Of a stretch of 64,000 bases of DNA, positions 1-9,734 are shown one piece after another (within the stretch, counting starts at the first letter, position 1; every line of letters begins with the position of its first letter). The DNA lies in contig CAXXGR010000002.1 in NCBI GenBank assembly GCA_963678775.2, positions 868,001-932,000 of the forward strand. Direction: 5' to 3'. Made by a program: the position numbers and the translations under genes. Source of the DNA: JBFHIJ01 sp963678775. Its GTDB lineage: Bacteria > Bacteroidota > Ignavibacteria > Kapaibacteriales > UBA2268. The notes beneath the pieces were generated by a model. The model worked only from the letters and a program-made list of their open reading frames with translations, was not told the origin of the DNA and searched no databases.

Positions 1-368
1 TCCTGAAACGCATATCTCATCTCAGCAGCCAACCATCTCTGGTCATACTCTGGAGAAGCGAAGTAGATTACCAATTTTGGATTTATAGGCATCAGACTAA
101 ATCTTATCTGAGATACGGCTTCAATTATATTTTGGTTAGCTGTATTAAAAATTTCAATTTGGCTTGAGTCCGAATTAGTTAGAGTATTTGCAGCAAACTC
201 TTCAAGTTTTTGAATTATTTCCTTATCGTCTTCAGATGTATAAGTATAATTATCAGGATTAATCCCACTAAGTACCAGTTTGTTCTTCATGAGATTTGCC
301 ACCAAAGGATTGCCTTTCGATCTCCTTTGGATTATATTATCAATCATAAATTTTATTAATCCAGCCAT
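1..368 (-). CDS. FIST-like N-terminal domain protein (3' part cut by window edge)
   Basis: A minus-strand reading frame opens with ATG at 366-368 and runs off the left edge, giving the first 122 residues. It begins MAGLIKFMID and has a helical N-terminal part of about 85 residues. This is followed by a segment containing LVIYFASPEYD and LAAEMRYAF, which resembles the start of FIST N-terminal domains (a strand ending in a FASPxYD-type motif, then a helix). FIST proteins are sensory input proteins often linked to signal transduction. The assignment rests on one motif, and the C-terminal half that would confirm it is outside the window. Codon use and the uninterrupted frame support a real gene. 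Confidence 0.5.
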   Translation of the reverse strand, partial: MAGLIKFMIDNIIQRRSKGNPLVANLMKNKLVLSGINPDNYTYTSEDDKEIIQKLEEFAANTLTNSDSSQIEIFNTANQNIIEAVSQIRFSLMPINPKLVIYFASPEYDQRWLAAEMRYAFQ

Positions 369-493
369 TGCTATTTGCCTTTTTGTCCTTTATTCTATAG
401 CCTAAGGTAACGATAATTTTGTTTATTTAAAAGTACATAATTTTAAAGACACGATACACTATGTATAATTGCAAATATTAATGAGTCAACTAA

Positions 494-3268
494 TTATCTA
501 ATAATCATAAAGCCTGACGTAATATTTCCTTTGTCTGCTCTGAGGTGAAGAAAGTATTTGCCTTGGGATAACTCTTTGACATTGGTGCTTAAAATATGTA
601 TCCCCGCAGAAAGTATTTTATTGTTGATTAAAGTTTTAACCAATTTGCCTTGAGCATCATATATAGCTAAGTGAACCGGTATGCTGTGCAACAGCCCTAA
701 TTTTATTTCAATATTATCAGAAGCAGGATTTGGTGATATCATAATATCTGCAATTGAATTATTCTGTAAATTAAATCCATCGATAGAACCTGCGAATAGC
801 TTTCCTTTGTCAAAATTTGCAACTGCCTCTTGTACGCTATGTGCAAATGTAATCGCAAAGATAATGTCAGCGGTGTCTCCTATAGCAATATCTATCGGCC
901 CGGCCGCCAGCACCATAGAGCAATCGCTCCCTTTGGTTTCAATTTTGGCAAGATCACTGCTAATAGCTAACCACTTCTCTACTTCACTAAATCCATCGTA
1001 AATAGAAAAGCTACCGTCGTTTCCGGAATTATTTATAGCATAAAAATTGTTATTGTATGGAGATAAATTTTTGAGATATACTTTTGCCAAGTCTGTGTTA
1101 CTAAGGTCTTCTGCATAAGCAAAGTCATAATCTGTATTATACTTCATCATATCGTTACCACCATTGATACTCAAATCCCAATCGTAGAACTGGCCGAAAT
1201 AAAGCGATTTGACTTCAGTAGGATCGGCAGCACTTATTTTATATCTGACCAAAATCAAATCTTCTAAATCTGCGGCCTTTGACTGGTAGACTTCTTGGTC
1301 TACGTGAATATTAGTGTTCTTGCCTGCATATTTGTCAGTATAGCTGGTAAATCCATATAATATATCATCACTGATGAAAGATTTAGAGAACCTTTCGATT
1401 TGTTTGAAGCTTCTGTTTTTAGCTGAACCAGATGAGCCGCGAGCGTTATTGGAAATATTGGTTTCCGACACACCGGCGATAATAGCTCCTTCGAACAGGT
1501 ATTGGTAATGATTGAAAAGCATGCCACTGCCTTGCAGATTCTGAGAATAGTCGTTATATCCTATGTTACCATCACTGTTGAAAGTAGTTGTTATATTGTT
1601 ATGATCCATGTTCAGGTAAGATGGATTTACTATTACTTTCAATAATTTGGAGTCAGTGTAAGCTCCATCTGCTTCAATATTGAAATAGAAAAACACCTCT
1701 TGATCCGTTTCTAAATTATCAGGCAATACAAATCCCAGCTCATTGGCTGAGCTAAAATATGCTTTAGAGTGTAAAATATCTGAAGTTACATCATCTATAA
1801 GATACTCTACTTCTAAATTCCTTACAGAGATTGAAAATTTTACATTGGTCAAAGGATCTAATATATTTTTAGCAGTAAAGGATAAGTAAACAGTATCTAA
1901 CTTATTATCTCCAAATGGATTAAAGCGGTAATCCATATCAATATTTGTAATCTCCAAATGCGCAAGGTTGTCTGCAGTCAAGGCTCGCATTGGATTGACT
2001 TCACCTCTGCCCATGCAGCCTTTGAGATAATCATTGTCAAAGTGATTATCCGCAGTTGCTTTTAGTCTTGCACTTAGTTCTTCATTGCTTAACTTTGGGA
2101 AGTTTGATTTAACTAACGCTACTACACCGGCTAATACAGGGGTTGCCATGGAAGTACCGCTTTTTGTACCATAATCATTACCTGTAATAGTCGAAAAAAT
2201 GGCTGATCCAAAAGCACAAATATCAACATCAGGTCCATAATTTGAGTAAGAAGCTTTATTTCCGGTTTGTTCTAATGACGCTACTGATATGACTCCGGGA
2301 TAAGAAGCAGGATATTGCATTGCATATACATAATCGTTACCGGCAGCAGCTACAATTAAAGCCCCATAGTCTTGAGCCGCAGCTATTATTTCTGCTTCTG
2401 TTTGTGAGTAGCCTCCACCTCCAAAAGAACAATTAATTACATCAGCACCCATCATCGCTGCATAAAGTATACCTTGATATCCATTGCTTATAGAATTAGA
2501 CGTGGGGTCATCGGGGCCTGCTTTAACTGCTAAAATTTTTGCGTGAGGGGCAACTCCGGCTATGCCCAAAAAGTTATTTGTGCTTCCTGCAGCTATGCCG
2601 GCTACGTGTGTCCCATGGTCTTTTCCGGGCATAGGGTCATTGTCTTGGTCGCCGGATGCACCATAGAAATCCCACCCTTGCCAGTCATCTATGTAGCCAT
2701 TGCCATCATCATCTATGCCATTGCTCTGTTTAGGGTTCCCGTTACCATCAGTACCCATTTCGCCTTTATTATGCCATATTTTATCTTTCAGGTCTTCGTG
2801 GTCAAGCTCTACACCTGTATCAACTATACCAATAACTACTTCCTGCGTAGTATCCACTAAATCCCATACTGCATAAATATTCATAGAGTCCAGATAGTAC
2901 TGCTGTGAGAGCATAAAATCGTTGGGACGCTCAAAGATTTGCATCTCAGGGATTTCCTCGATGTACTCGTATTCCAAATTATTGCTTAAGTAATTTAACT
3001 CTTCAAAGCTAACATTTGTAATCTTATATATTCTACTTAGGGAGTTTGCTGACTTTGTTGATAGTAGTTTGTCAGATTTTGGTGCAGCAGGTATCAGTGC
3101 TTGTAAATTGATACCTTTCTCTTTGCCAAGAGTCTTTGCTATTTCTGATACTTTAGATTGAAACTTAGGTGTAAATTTGATATAATAATCTTTCAGCTCT
3201 TTATCCGCGGCAAAAGCGGAAACAGAGAGCGCCACAAATATCATACAAATACTAATTATATATTTCAT
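494..3268 (-). CDS. Secreted subtilisin-family (S8) serine protease with T9SS sorting domain
   Basis: This 924-residue exported protease starts at the ATG giving MKYIISICMIFVALSVSAFA, a classical signal peptide. Upstream ATG/TTG codons at 3286 and 3316 would only add a non-signal extension. The S8 catalytic set is visible: Asp in GIVDTGVELDH (about residue 150), His in DHGTHVAGIAAG (about 218), the oxyanion Asn in AAAGNDY (about 311) and Ser in GTSMATPVLAG (about 373). An Asp/Gly/Asn-rich insert before the His motif (NGIDDDGNGYIDD) looks like a calcium-binding loop. The C-terminus has a type A T9SS sorting domain (SPNPASDNIEI, then GKYFLHLRADKG), so the protein should cross the outer membrane through the type IX system. 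It is monocistronic. The substrate is unknown. Confidence 0.93.
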   Translation of the reverse strand: MKYIISICMIFVALSVSAFAADKELKDYYIKFTPKFQSKVSEIAKTLGKEKGINLQALIPAAPKSDKLLSTKSANSLSRIYKITNVSFEELNYLSNNLEYEYIEEIPEMQIFERPNDFMLSQQYYLDSMNIYAVWDLVDTTQEVVIGIVDTGVELDHEDLKDKIWHNKGEMGTDGNGNPKQSNGIDDDGNGYIDDWQGWDFYGASGDQDNDPMPGKDHGTHVAGIAAGSTNNFLGIAGVAPHAKILAVKAGPDDPTSNSISNGYQGILYAAMMGADVINCSFGGGGYSQTEAEIIAAAQDYGALIVAAAGNDYVYAMQYPASYPGVISVASLEQTGNKASYSNYGPDVDICAFGSAIFSTITGNDYGTKSGTSMATPVLAGVVALVKSNFPKLSNEELSARLKATADNHFDNDYLKGCMGRGEVNPMRALTADNLAHLEITNIDMDYRFNPFGDNKLDTVYLSFTAKNILDPLTNVKFSISVRNLEVEYLIDDVTSDILHSKAYFSSANELGFVLPDNLETDQEVFFYFNIEADGAYTDSKLLKVIVNPSYLNMDHNNITTTFNSDGNIGYNDYSQNLQGSGMLFNHYQYLFEGAIIAGVSETNISNNARGSSGSAKNRSFKQIERFSKSFISDDILYGFTSYTDKYAGKNTNIHVDQEVYQSKAADLEDLILVRYKISAADPTEVKSLYFGQFYDWDLSINGGNDMMKYNTDYDFAYAEDLSNTDLAKVYLKNLSPYNNNFYAINNSGNDGSFSIYDGFSEVEKWLAISSDLAKIETKGSDCSMVLAAGPIDIAIGDTADIIFAITFAHSVQEAVANFDKGKLFAGSIDGFNLQNNSIADIMISPNPASDNIEIKLGLLHSIPVHLAIYDAQGKLVKTLINNKILSAGIHILSTNVKELSQGKYFLHLRADKGNITSGFMIIR

Positions 3269-3490
3269 TTGCTTTATCCATTCCATGTTATAGATAATAT
3301 ATATACACAGCAACACTTATAAGATTGCAGTATATTATTAACAGACAAAACTGCAAAAAGTTTGTTACTTATTAAAGATATTAATTCAATGATCAGTATC
3401 TAAAGCTAAAAAAAGTTAAGGTTTGGCTAAACCTTTGTTCCATATAATCGTTATTATACTATCATTGTGCAAAATATTAGGATTATATAA

Positions 3491-4462
3491 ATGAAAGCTG
3501 TAGTAGTAAATAAATATGGCTCTGCGGATGTACTTAAAGTAAAAGAAATTGCTATGCCTGAGCCAAAACCGGATGAAATACTTGTCAAAATAAAAGCTAC
3601 TTCTGTAACCGCCGCTCACTGCGCTATGCGAACCGGTAAGCCTTTATTTGGAAGATTGTTTATTGGCATAACTAAACCTAAAATATCAATCCCAGGCACT
3701 GATATGGCAGGAGAAGTTGTTTCAGTTGGAAGCTCAGTTTCTAAGTTTGCAGTGGGAGATGAGATTATTGCAGTTACGGACATAGCAGGTGGCACTTATG
3801 CAGAGTATTTATGCATTTCAGAAAATGATATATTAGCATATAAACCCCAAAACATATCCGCTGCCGAAGCAACAGGGATGATTGATGGTGCTATGACAGC
3901 TTTATCCTTTTTAAGAGAGTCAGTGAGTCTAAAAGAAGGGCAGGAAATATTGATTAATGGAGCCTCGGGCAGTATTGGTACTTCCGCTGTGCAGTTGGCT
4001 AAGCTAATGGGGGCAACTGTAACCGGCGTTTGTAGCACGAATAACGTGCCAATGGTAAAAGAGTTGGGTGCAGATTATGTTGTTGATTACACTCAGGAAG
4101 ATTTTACCAAGAGCAATAAAAAATATGATATAATATTTGATACAGTTGGTAAGTTGGATTTTACTACCTGTAAGCATTCTTTAAAGAAAAATGGTAAGTT
4201 CTTGTCACCTGTATTGGGATTAAATATTCTGAAGGACATATTAGTTTCTAATATTAGAGGCAATAAAAAAGCAATATTTTCAGCAACAGGGCTTAGAAAA
4301 GCTAATGTAAAATTGCCCGATTTGAAATACCTTGCAAGCCTTTTGGAGCAGAAAAAATTGAAGGTTGTTATTGATAAAAAATACTCTATCGACGAAATAG
4401 TTGATGCTCATAAATATGTGGATACCGGTCATAAAAAAGGGAATGTTGTGATTGAGTTTTAG
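3491..4462 (+). CDS. NAD(P)H:quinone oxidoreductase-like medium-chain dehydrogenase
   Basis: A 323-residue medium-chain dehydrogenase/reductase of the zinc-free quinone-reductase type. The GroES-like half carries GTDMAGEVVSVGSSV and KFAVGDEII. The Rossmann half carries INGASGSIGTSAVQLAKLMGA (cofactor-binding glycines) and ends in the usual helical tail with IDEIVDAHKYVDTGHKKGNVVI. It is expected to be a cytosolic, NADPH-dependent reductase of quinones or enones. The cysteine and histidine cluster of zinc-binding alcohol dehydrogenases is absent. The neighbours give no pathway clue, and the substrate cannot be predicted. Confidence 0.88.
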   Translation: MKAVVVNKYGSADVLKVKEIAMPEPKPDEILVKIKATSVTAAHCAMRTGKPLFGRLFIGITKPKISIPGTDMAGEVVSVGSSVSKFAVGDEIIAVTDIAGGTYAEYLCISENDILAYKPQNISAAEATGMIDGAMTALSFLRESVSLKEGQEILINGASGSIGTSAVQLAKLMGATVTGVCSTNNVPMVKELGADYVVDYTQEDFTKSNKKYDIIFDTVGKLDFTTCKHSLKKNGKFLSPVLGLNILKDILVSNIRGNKKAIFSATGLRKANVKLPDLKYLASLLEQKKLKVVIDKKYSIDEIVDAHKYVDTGHKKGNVVIEF

Positions 4463-4902
4463 CTTTAGCTTTAGCTATTCTTCTTACTAAGATTGTTTCA
4501 ACTGTTTGGCGATCCGAATGGCATGTCACCTGAAAAAAAAGGTGTTGAAGATGTGTTGTAAATTGCTGACAAGTATAGAGGCCTAACGCCACTGCATACT
4601 CTATCAGGCTCGAAATCAACATGGTAAATAGAATTGTACTGTGCTGTTTTTACTAAGGAAAGTATCTCAGAGTAGCCCCGAAGTAGTATAAACATTCTTT
4701 GGCAATCAGCGAAGAGAAATAAAAGGAGACCGGCTGCAATATTAAATCCAGAATAGGTATGTTTATCCATTGACAAGTAAAATATATGTATGAAAGTCAG
4801 TTGTGATGTAAATATTATCGAACATTGCAATAAAAAGACTTTGAGTTTAAATGAATTATATTATATTTGTTTCTTATATCAAATATTGCCAAAGTGGATT
4901 CT
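4463..4902 (+). other. Intergenic region, no convincing gene
   Basis: About 440 bases between the dehydrogenase and the next lipoprotein. It begins with a short AGCTTT-type reiteration just after the stop codon. A minus-strand reading frame of 110 codons (4498-4830) has no ribosome-binding site or recognisable domain. It could be a degraded gene, but nothing in it can be named. The last roughly 60 bases are strongly AT-rich and probably hold the promoter of the gene at 4903. Confidence 0.4.
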
Positions 4903-6789
4903 ATGCACTCCTTCAAATTATTACTGATAATCTTAATAGCAACAAGCTTTTTGAGCTCTTGTTTCTATAAAACTACGAAGCCAAAACAGCTAAATTGTAT
5001 TGTGGCAAAGCAGGAATGCTACCCTACTCAGTGGCATGGAGTACCTGAAGATACTTCAAAAACTATTGGACCTGATAAGCCTTACTATATTAAGATAAAT
5101 GAGGTGAATGGGCTTAATACCGGCTCGCACGAGTATGGTATTTCTCATATTTCGGATAATGACTATATTTTGTTTAGCAAGAATGATGTTACTGAACTCA
5201 ATTTTGCCAATGCTCTTACTGTCGAGAATTTTGTAACTGCTGAGAAGTATGATGAAATAACTTTACCAAGAGCTGGTGCAGTTACTATAAGAAAAGACAA
5301 AATTATACTTGCGCAGTCTAGCAATGCAAAACTTGGAACTCGTTTTACTTTGACTAATGCAAACGAAAGCATTGGTAATTCACGCTTATATGAAGGTACA
5401 ATCGATTATAAAAATATTTCTAACCTCCGCAAGATAGAATTTGACTTTAATGATTCTAACAGGGCTTGGCTTTCCCAACCTGCTTTGAGCCCTCATGGAG
5501 ATTTCCTGTTTCTAGTTTCAAACAAAGACATGAGACTGCGAGGTACTGATATCTTTTATTCTGTCAATCAGGACGGGAAATGGACTGAGCCGTTAAATTG
5601 TGGTGATGTAATCAATACTGACTGTGATGAGCTTTGCCCGTTTATATCAAATGATGGAAGATATTTATACTTCTCCAGTAACGGACGGGATAATATAGGT
5701 GGCTATGACTTATTTAGGATAGTCCTACCGTTAAACTTTTTTGAAATGCTTAAATCTAATCCGGAAGCAGCGTTTAATAACTTGCCAAACGCTACAAATC
5801 TTGGTTCTCCAGTTAACTCTGTCTACGATGAGCTTTTCCCTACTTCTCCGGCAAACCCTGATTCCATATTATATTTTAGTTCTGACAGGAATGGTGTTGC
5901 AGGCAGTTCCATAAGTTTGAATGGGGGATTTGATATCTTTGTACGAAGGATTTTAACACCTGATAACTATGCTTTTGAGCGTAAAGAAAAGGATGATTTA
6001 AATCTTAAAGAAGATAAGTTTAGCGAAGAAGAGTTAGATTTAAAAACTCCTGTCTTTAATGTTTCAGAGGAGAAGCTAAAAAAACAGTTTCCACGTAGAA
6101 AAATTCCGGTGATTGACTTTACCTTATATAAACTAAAAGGCAGTGTGAAAAGATCCGTAGATAGCACTCCTGTTTCTGGTGCAGATGTAATAGCAACAAA
6201 TAAAGACAAAGACGAAGTCTATGCTAGTACTAAAACAGATGAATCAGGCAAATACGAACTATATCTTGAGAAAAATAAAGATTATAGAATTACAGCCCAA
6301 GGCGATAAAGATTTCTATGATACTTATGATATTAAAATAGACACAAATGACACAAAGGAAGTCTTTGTTAGAGATTTTAAAGTAGCAAGGCAGCAGACTA
6401 TTCGAATAAATTTCAAGTATGATACATGGGATAATCCGTATGAATATACTTTAGACAGCCTTGGCTATGAAACCGGAAGAAGATGGCAGGAAGAGCTGGA
6501 CATGCTGGCTGATAATATATTGAACAGCATAGATAAAATTGAATCTGTTGTCCTTACAGGGCATACGGACTATGTGGCATCCAATAATTATAATATAAAA
6601 TTGGGCAAAAAAAGAGTAGATTTTGTAATTTTGGAACTGGTAAGGCGAGGAGTTCCTGAAAAGATATTGCAAGCATACTCTAGAGGTGAAACCGAATTAT
6701 TGCCGGAAAGAAAAAATGAAGACGACGAGCATTATCGAAAAAGGCTTCGCCGGGTAACAGTAGAAAAAATAATGAAGAGACAAAAATAG
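4903..6789 (+). CDS. OmpA-family lipoprotein with PD40 repeats and carboxypeptidase-regulatory-like domain
   Basis: A 628-residue outer-membrane lipoprotein. ATG at 4903 gives MHSFKLLLIILIATSFLSSC, a lipobox ending at Cys20; a TTG at 4867 in the same frame lacks this logic. The middle holds WD40-like PD40 repeats, with SPHGDFLFLVS, SNDGRYLYFSSNGRDNIGGYDLFRI and LYFSSDRNG motifs. Then comes a CarboxypepD_reg-like fold (about 420-500: KGSVKRSVDSTPVSGADV, DESGKYELYL). The C-terminus is an OmpA/Pal-type peptidoglycan-binding domain (VVLTGHTDY ... NIKLGKKRVDFV). This order is typical of Bacteroidota envelope proteins of the PorE or gliding-associated kind, but the exact role is unknown. The penicillin-binding protein starts two bases downstream, so the pair is probably co-transcribed and cell-wall linked. 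Confidence 0.88.
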   Translation: MHSFKLLLIILIATSFLSSCFYKTTKPKQLNCIVAKQECYPTQWHGVPEDTSKTIGPDKPYYIKINEVNGLNTGSHEYGISHISDNDYILFSKNDVTELNFANALTVENFVTAEKYDEITLPRAGAVTIRKDKIILAQSSNAKLGTRFTLTNANESIGNSRLYEGTIDYKNISNLRKIEFDFNDSNRAWLSQPALSPHGDFLFLVSNKDMRLRGTDIFYSVNQDGKWTEPLNCGDVINTDCDELCPFISNDGRYLYFSSNGRDNIGGYDLFRIVLPLNFFEMLKSNPEAAFNNLPNATNLGSPVNSVYDELFPTSPANPDSILYFSSDRNGVAGSSISLNGGFDIFVRRILTPDNYAFERKEKDDLNLKEDKFSEEELDLKTPVFNVSEEKLKKQFPRRKIPVIDFTLYKLKGSVKRSVDSTPVSGADVIATNKDKDEVYASTKTDESGKYELYLEKNKDYRITAQGDKDFYDTYDIKIDTNDTKEVFVRDFKVARQQTIRINFKYDTWDNPYEYTLDSLGYETGRRWQEELDMLADNILNSIDKIESVVLTGHTDYVASNNYNIKLGKKRVDFVILELVRRGVPEKILQAYSRGETELLPERKNEDDEHYRKRLRRVTVEKIMKRQK

Positions 6790-6791
6790 TA

Positions 6792-9065
6792 ATGACTCCT
6801 AAAAAATTACTCATAGCATTGATTGGACTTACATTAATATCGTTTGTAGGTGTTTACTTTTATGTAGGCAGTGTAACCAGTGAGGGTATTCCTTCGATTA
6901 CTCAATTAGAAAATCCGGAGCAAGCTTTAGCCACTCGCGTACTAAGCCGGGACGGAGCTTTACTGGATTACTACTATAAGCAGCGAAGAGTCATGCTCCC
7001 TTATGACAGCATCCCTAAAAATTTTATCAGTGCTTTGGTCGCCACAGAGGATAAAGATTTCTTTTCTCACTGGGGCTTGCATACTGAACGTATAATAAAG
7101 GCCATAATAAAGAACGTTTTTATGGGAAGGAGAGAAGGTGCTTCTACTATTACTCAGCAACTTGCTAGAAATCTATTTCTGACCAGAGAAAGATCTTTGA
7201 AAAGGAAGCTAAGAGAAGCCAAGGTAGCAGTAATGCTTGAAGAAACCTATACCAAAAAAGAGATATTACAGATGTATGCAAATACCGTCTACTTTGGTCG
7301 AGGTGCTTACGGAATAGAGACTGCATCGCATCTTTATTTCTCAAAGGCTCCCTTAGAGTTAGATGTACATGAGTGTGCTTTTTTAGCTGGTTTGCTAAAA
7401 GGTCCGGAAGATTATAACGGCAGAAAAGACAAAGAAAAAGCAAAACGAAGACGCAATACTGTCTTGTATCTAATGCTGAAAAATGGATATATTGACCAAG
7501 CTACTTATGATACAAACAAAGTGATTCCTATAGAAGCAACTGCAGACAGAAGTGCAAATGGCATAGTAACAACTAACTCCGGTAGTTATTTTGCTCCGCA
7601 TTTTGTAGAAATGATAAGACAAAACTATGCAAAGATGAATAACTTGGCACAGCATGACTTATATACTTCAGGTCTGACTATACATACTACTATAGATTCC
7701 AGAATTCAAAACTATCTGAACGAAGCTATAAACGAACACTTACTCGACTTCCAGCAGCAATTTGACAAAAAGTGGAAATGGTCTAGAAATTCTACTTTGC
7801 TTAAAAGCTTAATAACAGAAGCTATTGCTGACAATCAAGACTATAAAGATGCTGAGTCAAAAGAGGCGAAAAATAAAATTGCTAAGCGACTAAGAGGTAG
7901 TAAAAGATTTATTGATTCTCTAAAAAATGCTGCAACTACTATACAAGCAGGAGCTGTTGTTCTTGATCCGTTTACAGGTGAAATCTTGGCAATGGTGGGA
8001 GCTTCTCCTAAATTTATGAGTGAGAATCCGGATGCACTGCACTCCCTTAATCACTCTACTCAAATAGCAAGACAGCCAGGATCATCCTTTAAGCCATTTG
8101 TGTATTCGTTGGCTCTGGAACTCGGGCTTACGCCTTATGACTCTATTAGATGTGACCCATATACTTATTATACAATAACTGGTGACCCTTGGTCGCCGGC
8201 TGGCTCCGGCAACTGCGAAGCCGGCGAAAAAGTTACTTTGTATGATGGTTTGAGACGTTCTATCAACACAGTCGCTGCAAGGCTGATAACGCAATACGTT
8301 GCACCTGAAGCCGTGGTTGATTTAGTACATAAAGCAGGAATTAAGTCTAATCTGGTACCTGTGCCTGCTATAGCATTAGGGGCAGGTGAGGATGTCAAAC
8401 CTATCGAGTTAGCTTCGGCTTATGGCATTTTCCCATACGGTGGCTATCATGTAGAGCCATATTCTGTCTATATGATTGAAGATAAATATGGGAATATACT
8501 TCACGAGCAAAGAAGCTCCGGAAAAGTAACAGATGCCTTAGATAAAAACGTAGCAATTCAGATGGTATACATGATGCAGTCTGTTGTAGATGCAGGGACA
8601 GCACGTCGAATAAGAGAGGATTTTAAGGATGTAGATGCTGCCGGTAAAACCGGTACTACTAATGATGCCGCTGATGCATGGTTTACCGGATATACTCCGC
8701 AACTGGTTGCAGGCATTTGGGTAGGATTTGATGACAGGCGAATTACTTTTGACTGCATTGGTTCTGCCGGCTATGGTGGTAGAGCAGCTGCTCCTATTTG
8801 GGGGAAAGTCATGAATAAGATTTATAGCGATAAATCGTTGCCATATAAAAAGAAGAAATTTGATTTCTATAAAACAGATTCTACAGGTTCATTTAGCTTG
8901 CAAAAGTTCTATATCAGAAACCAAAAAGAGTATAAATCTCCTGAAGCTAATGTTCAAAATTTAGATTCTGCAAGGGTAGCTAATGATACAACTGGAACAT
9001 TGGCTCCTTTACTTCAAAATATTGATTCGATAGCAATTGAAGAAACTTTTATGAGAGAAGAGTGA
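6792..9065 (+). CDS. Class A penicillin-binding protein (bifunctional transglycosylase/transpeptidase)
   Basis: A 757-residue peptidoglycan synthase anchored by one N-terminal membrane segment (about residues 5-27). The GT51 transglycosylase domain shows ATEDKDFFSHWG with the catalytic Glu near 86, then EGASTITQQLARNLFL and a second Glu-containing helix (VMLEETYTKKEILQMYAN). The transpeptidase domain has the SxxK motif in QPGSSFKPF (Ser about 431), SIN (about 490) and KTGTT near 624. All catalytic motifs are intact, so it should polymerise and cross-link glycan strands in the periplasm. It resembles PBP1A more than PBP1C because no C-terminal BiPBP domain is present. It follows the OmpA-family lipoprotein with a 2-base gap and shares one base with the next gene. 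Confidence 0.95.
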   Translation: MTPKKLLIALIGLTLISFVGVYFYVGSVTSEGIPSITQLENPEQALATRVLSRDGALLDYYYKQRRVMLPYDSIPKNFISALVATEDKDFFSHWGLHTERIIKAIIKNVFMGRREGASTITQQLARNLFLTRERSLKRKLREAKVAVMLEETYTKKEILQMYANTVYFGRGAYGIETASHLYFSKAPLELDVHECAFLAGLLKGPEDYNGRKDKEKAKRRRNTVLYLMLKNGYIDQATYDTNKVIPIEATADRSANGIVTTNSGSYFAPHFVEMIRQNYAKMNNLAQHDLYTSGLTIHTTIDSRIQNYLNEAINEHLLDFQQQFDKKWKWSRNSTLLKSLITEAIADNQDYKDAESKEAKNKIAKRLRGSKRFIDSLKNAATTIQAGAVVLDPFTGEILAMVGASPKFMSENPDALHSLNHSTQIARQPGSSFKPFVYSLALELGLTPYDSIRCDPYTYYTITGDPWSPAGSGNCEAGEKVTLYDGLRRSINTVAARLITQYVAPEAVVDLVHKAGIKSNLVPVPAIALGAGEDVKPIELASAYGIFPYGGYHVEPYSVYMIEDKYGNILHEQRSSGKVTDALDKNVAIQMVYMMQSVVDAGTARRIREDFKDVDAAGKTGTTNDAADAWFTGYTPQLVAGIWVGFDDRRITFDCIGSAGYGGRAAAPIWGKVMNKIYSDKSLPYKKKKFDFYKTDSTGSFSLQKFYIRNQKEYKSPEANVQNLDSARVANDTTGTLAPLLQNIDSIAIEETFMREE

Positions 9066-9721
9066 TGTATCCGAAAATAAAATTTATAAATAGTGAAACA
9101 ATGGATTTGGGAACTATGTATTGCATAGGTAAAAACTATGCTAAACACGCCGCTGAAATGGGTGGCAGCGTTCCTAAAGATCCGGTAGTATTTCTGAAAC
9201 CACCTGCTGCGTATGTGGAAGATGGAGGTAAAATTATTATCCCTTCGTTTTCTGACAATGTGCATCATGAAGTGGAGTTAGTTGTTGCTATCGGAAAAGA
9301 TTGCATCGATGTCTCTGAGGATTCTGCTTTGGACTATGTAGCAGGTTACGCCGTCGGAATTGACGCAACTTTAAGAGATGTGCAGCAGGAAGCAAAAGAC
9401 AAAGGTAAGCCGTGGGCAACTGCAAAAGGATTTAGAACATCAGCACCTATATCAAAATTTATTCCTGCTTCGGAAATATGCAATGCTAATCTTTTTGATT
9501 TAGAAATAAAAGTAAATGGTGACATACGCCAGAAAGGAAATACTAAAGATATGGAAAGAAGCGTAAAAACTTTAATTTCTTATCTTTCTAAAGTATTTAC
9601 TCTAAGGAAAGGTGATGTAATCTTTACCGGGACTCCTGAGGGAGTTGGTAAAATGGTTAGTGGTGACAGCATAGTAGCATCACTGGTAGGGTATATAGAT
9701 TTAAATATCACAGTACAATAA
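9065..9721 (+). CDS. Fumarylacetoacetate hydrolase (FAH) family protein
   Basis: A 218-residue protein of the FAH fold, probably a metal-dependent hydrolase or decarboxylase acting on small 2-oxo acids (FAHD1/YcgM-like). Family hallmarks include CIGKNYAKHAAEMG, VFLKPPAAYV, HHEVELVVAIGK (metal-binding glutamates), and GDVIFTGTPEGVGKM near the C-terminus. ATG at 9065 overlaps the stop of the upstream penicillin-binding protein gene by one base (TGATG); a GTG at 9062 is also possible. Translational coupling suggests co-expression, although no biochemical link to wall synthesis is obvious. The length fits single-domain FAHD proteins. Confidence 0.9.
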   Translation: MYPKIKFINSETMDLGTMYCIGKNYAKHAAEMGGSVPKDPVVFLKPPAAYVEDGGKIIIPSFSDNVHHEVELVVAIGKDCIDVSEDSALDYVAGYAVGIDATLRDVQQEAKDKGKPWATAKGFRTSAPISKFIPASEICNANLFDLEIKVNGDIRQKGNTKDMERSVKTLISYLSKVFTLRKGDVIFTGTPEGVGKMVSGDSIVASLVGYIDLNITVQ

Positions 9722-9734
9722 TCCGAGATAGCTT

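Noticed and set aside
4498..4830. 110-codon minus-strand frame in the gap before the PD40/OmpA lipoprotein gene
   Set aside because: It has no Shine-Dalgarno site and no family resemblance. It could be a gene relic, but I cannot support it.
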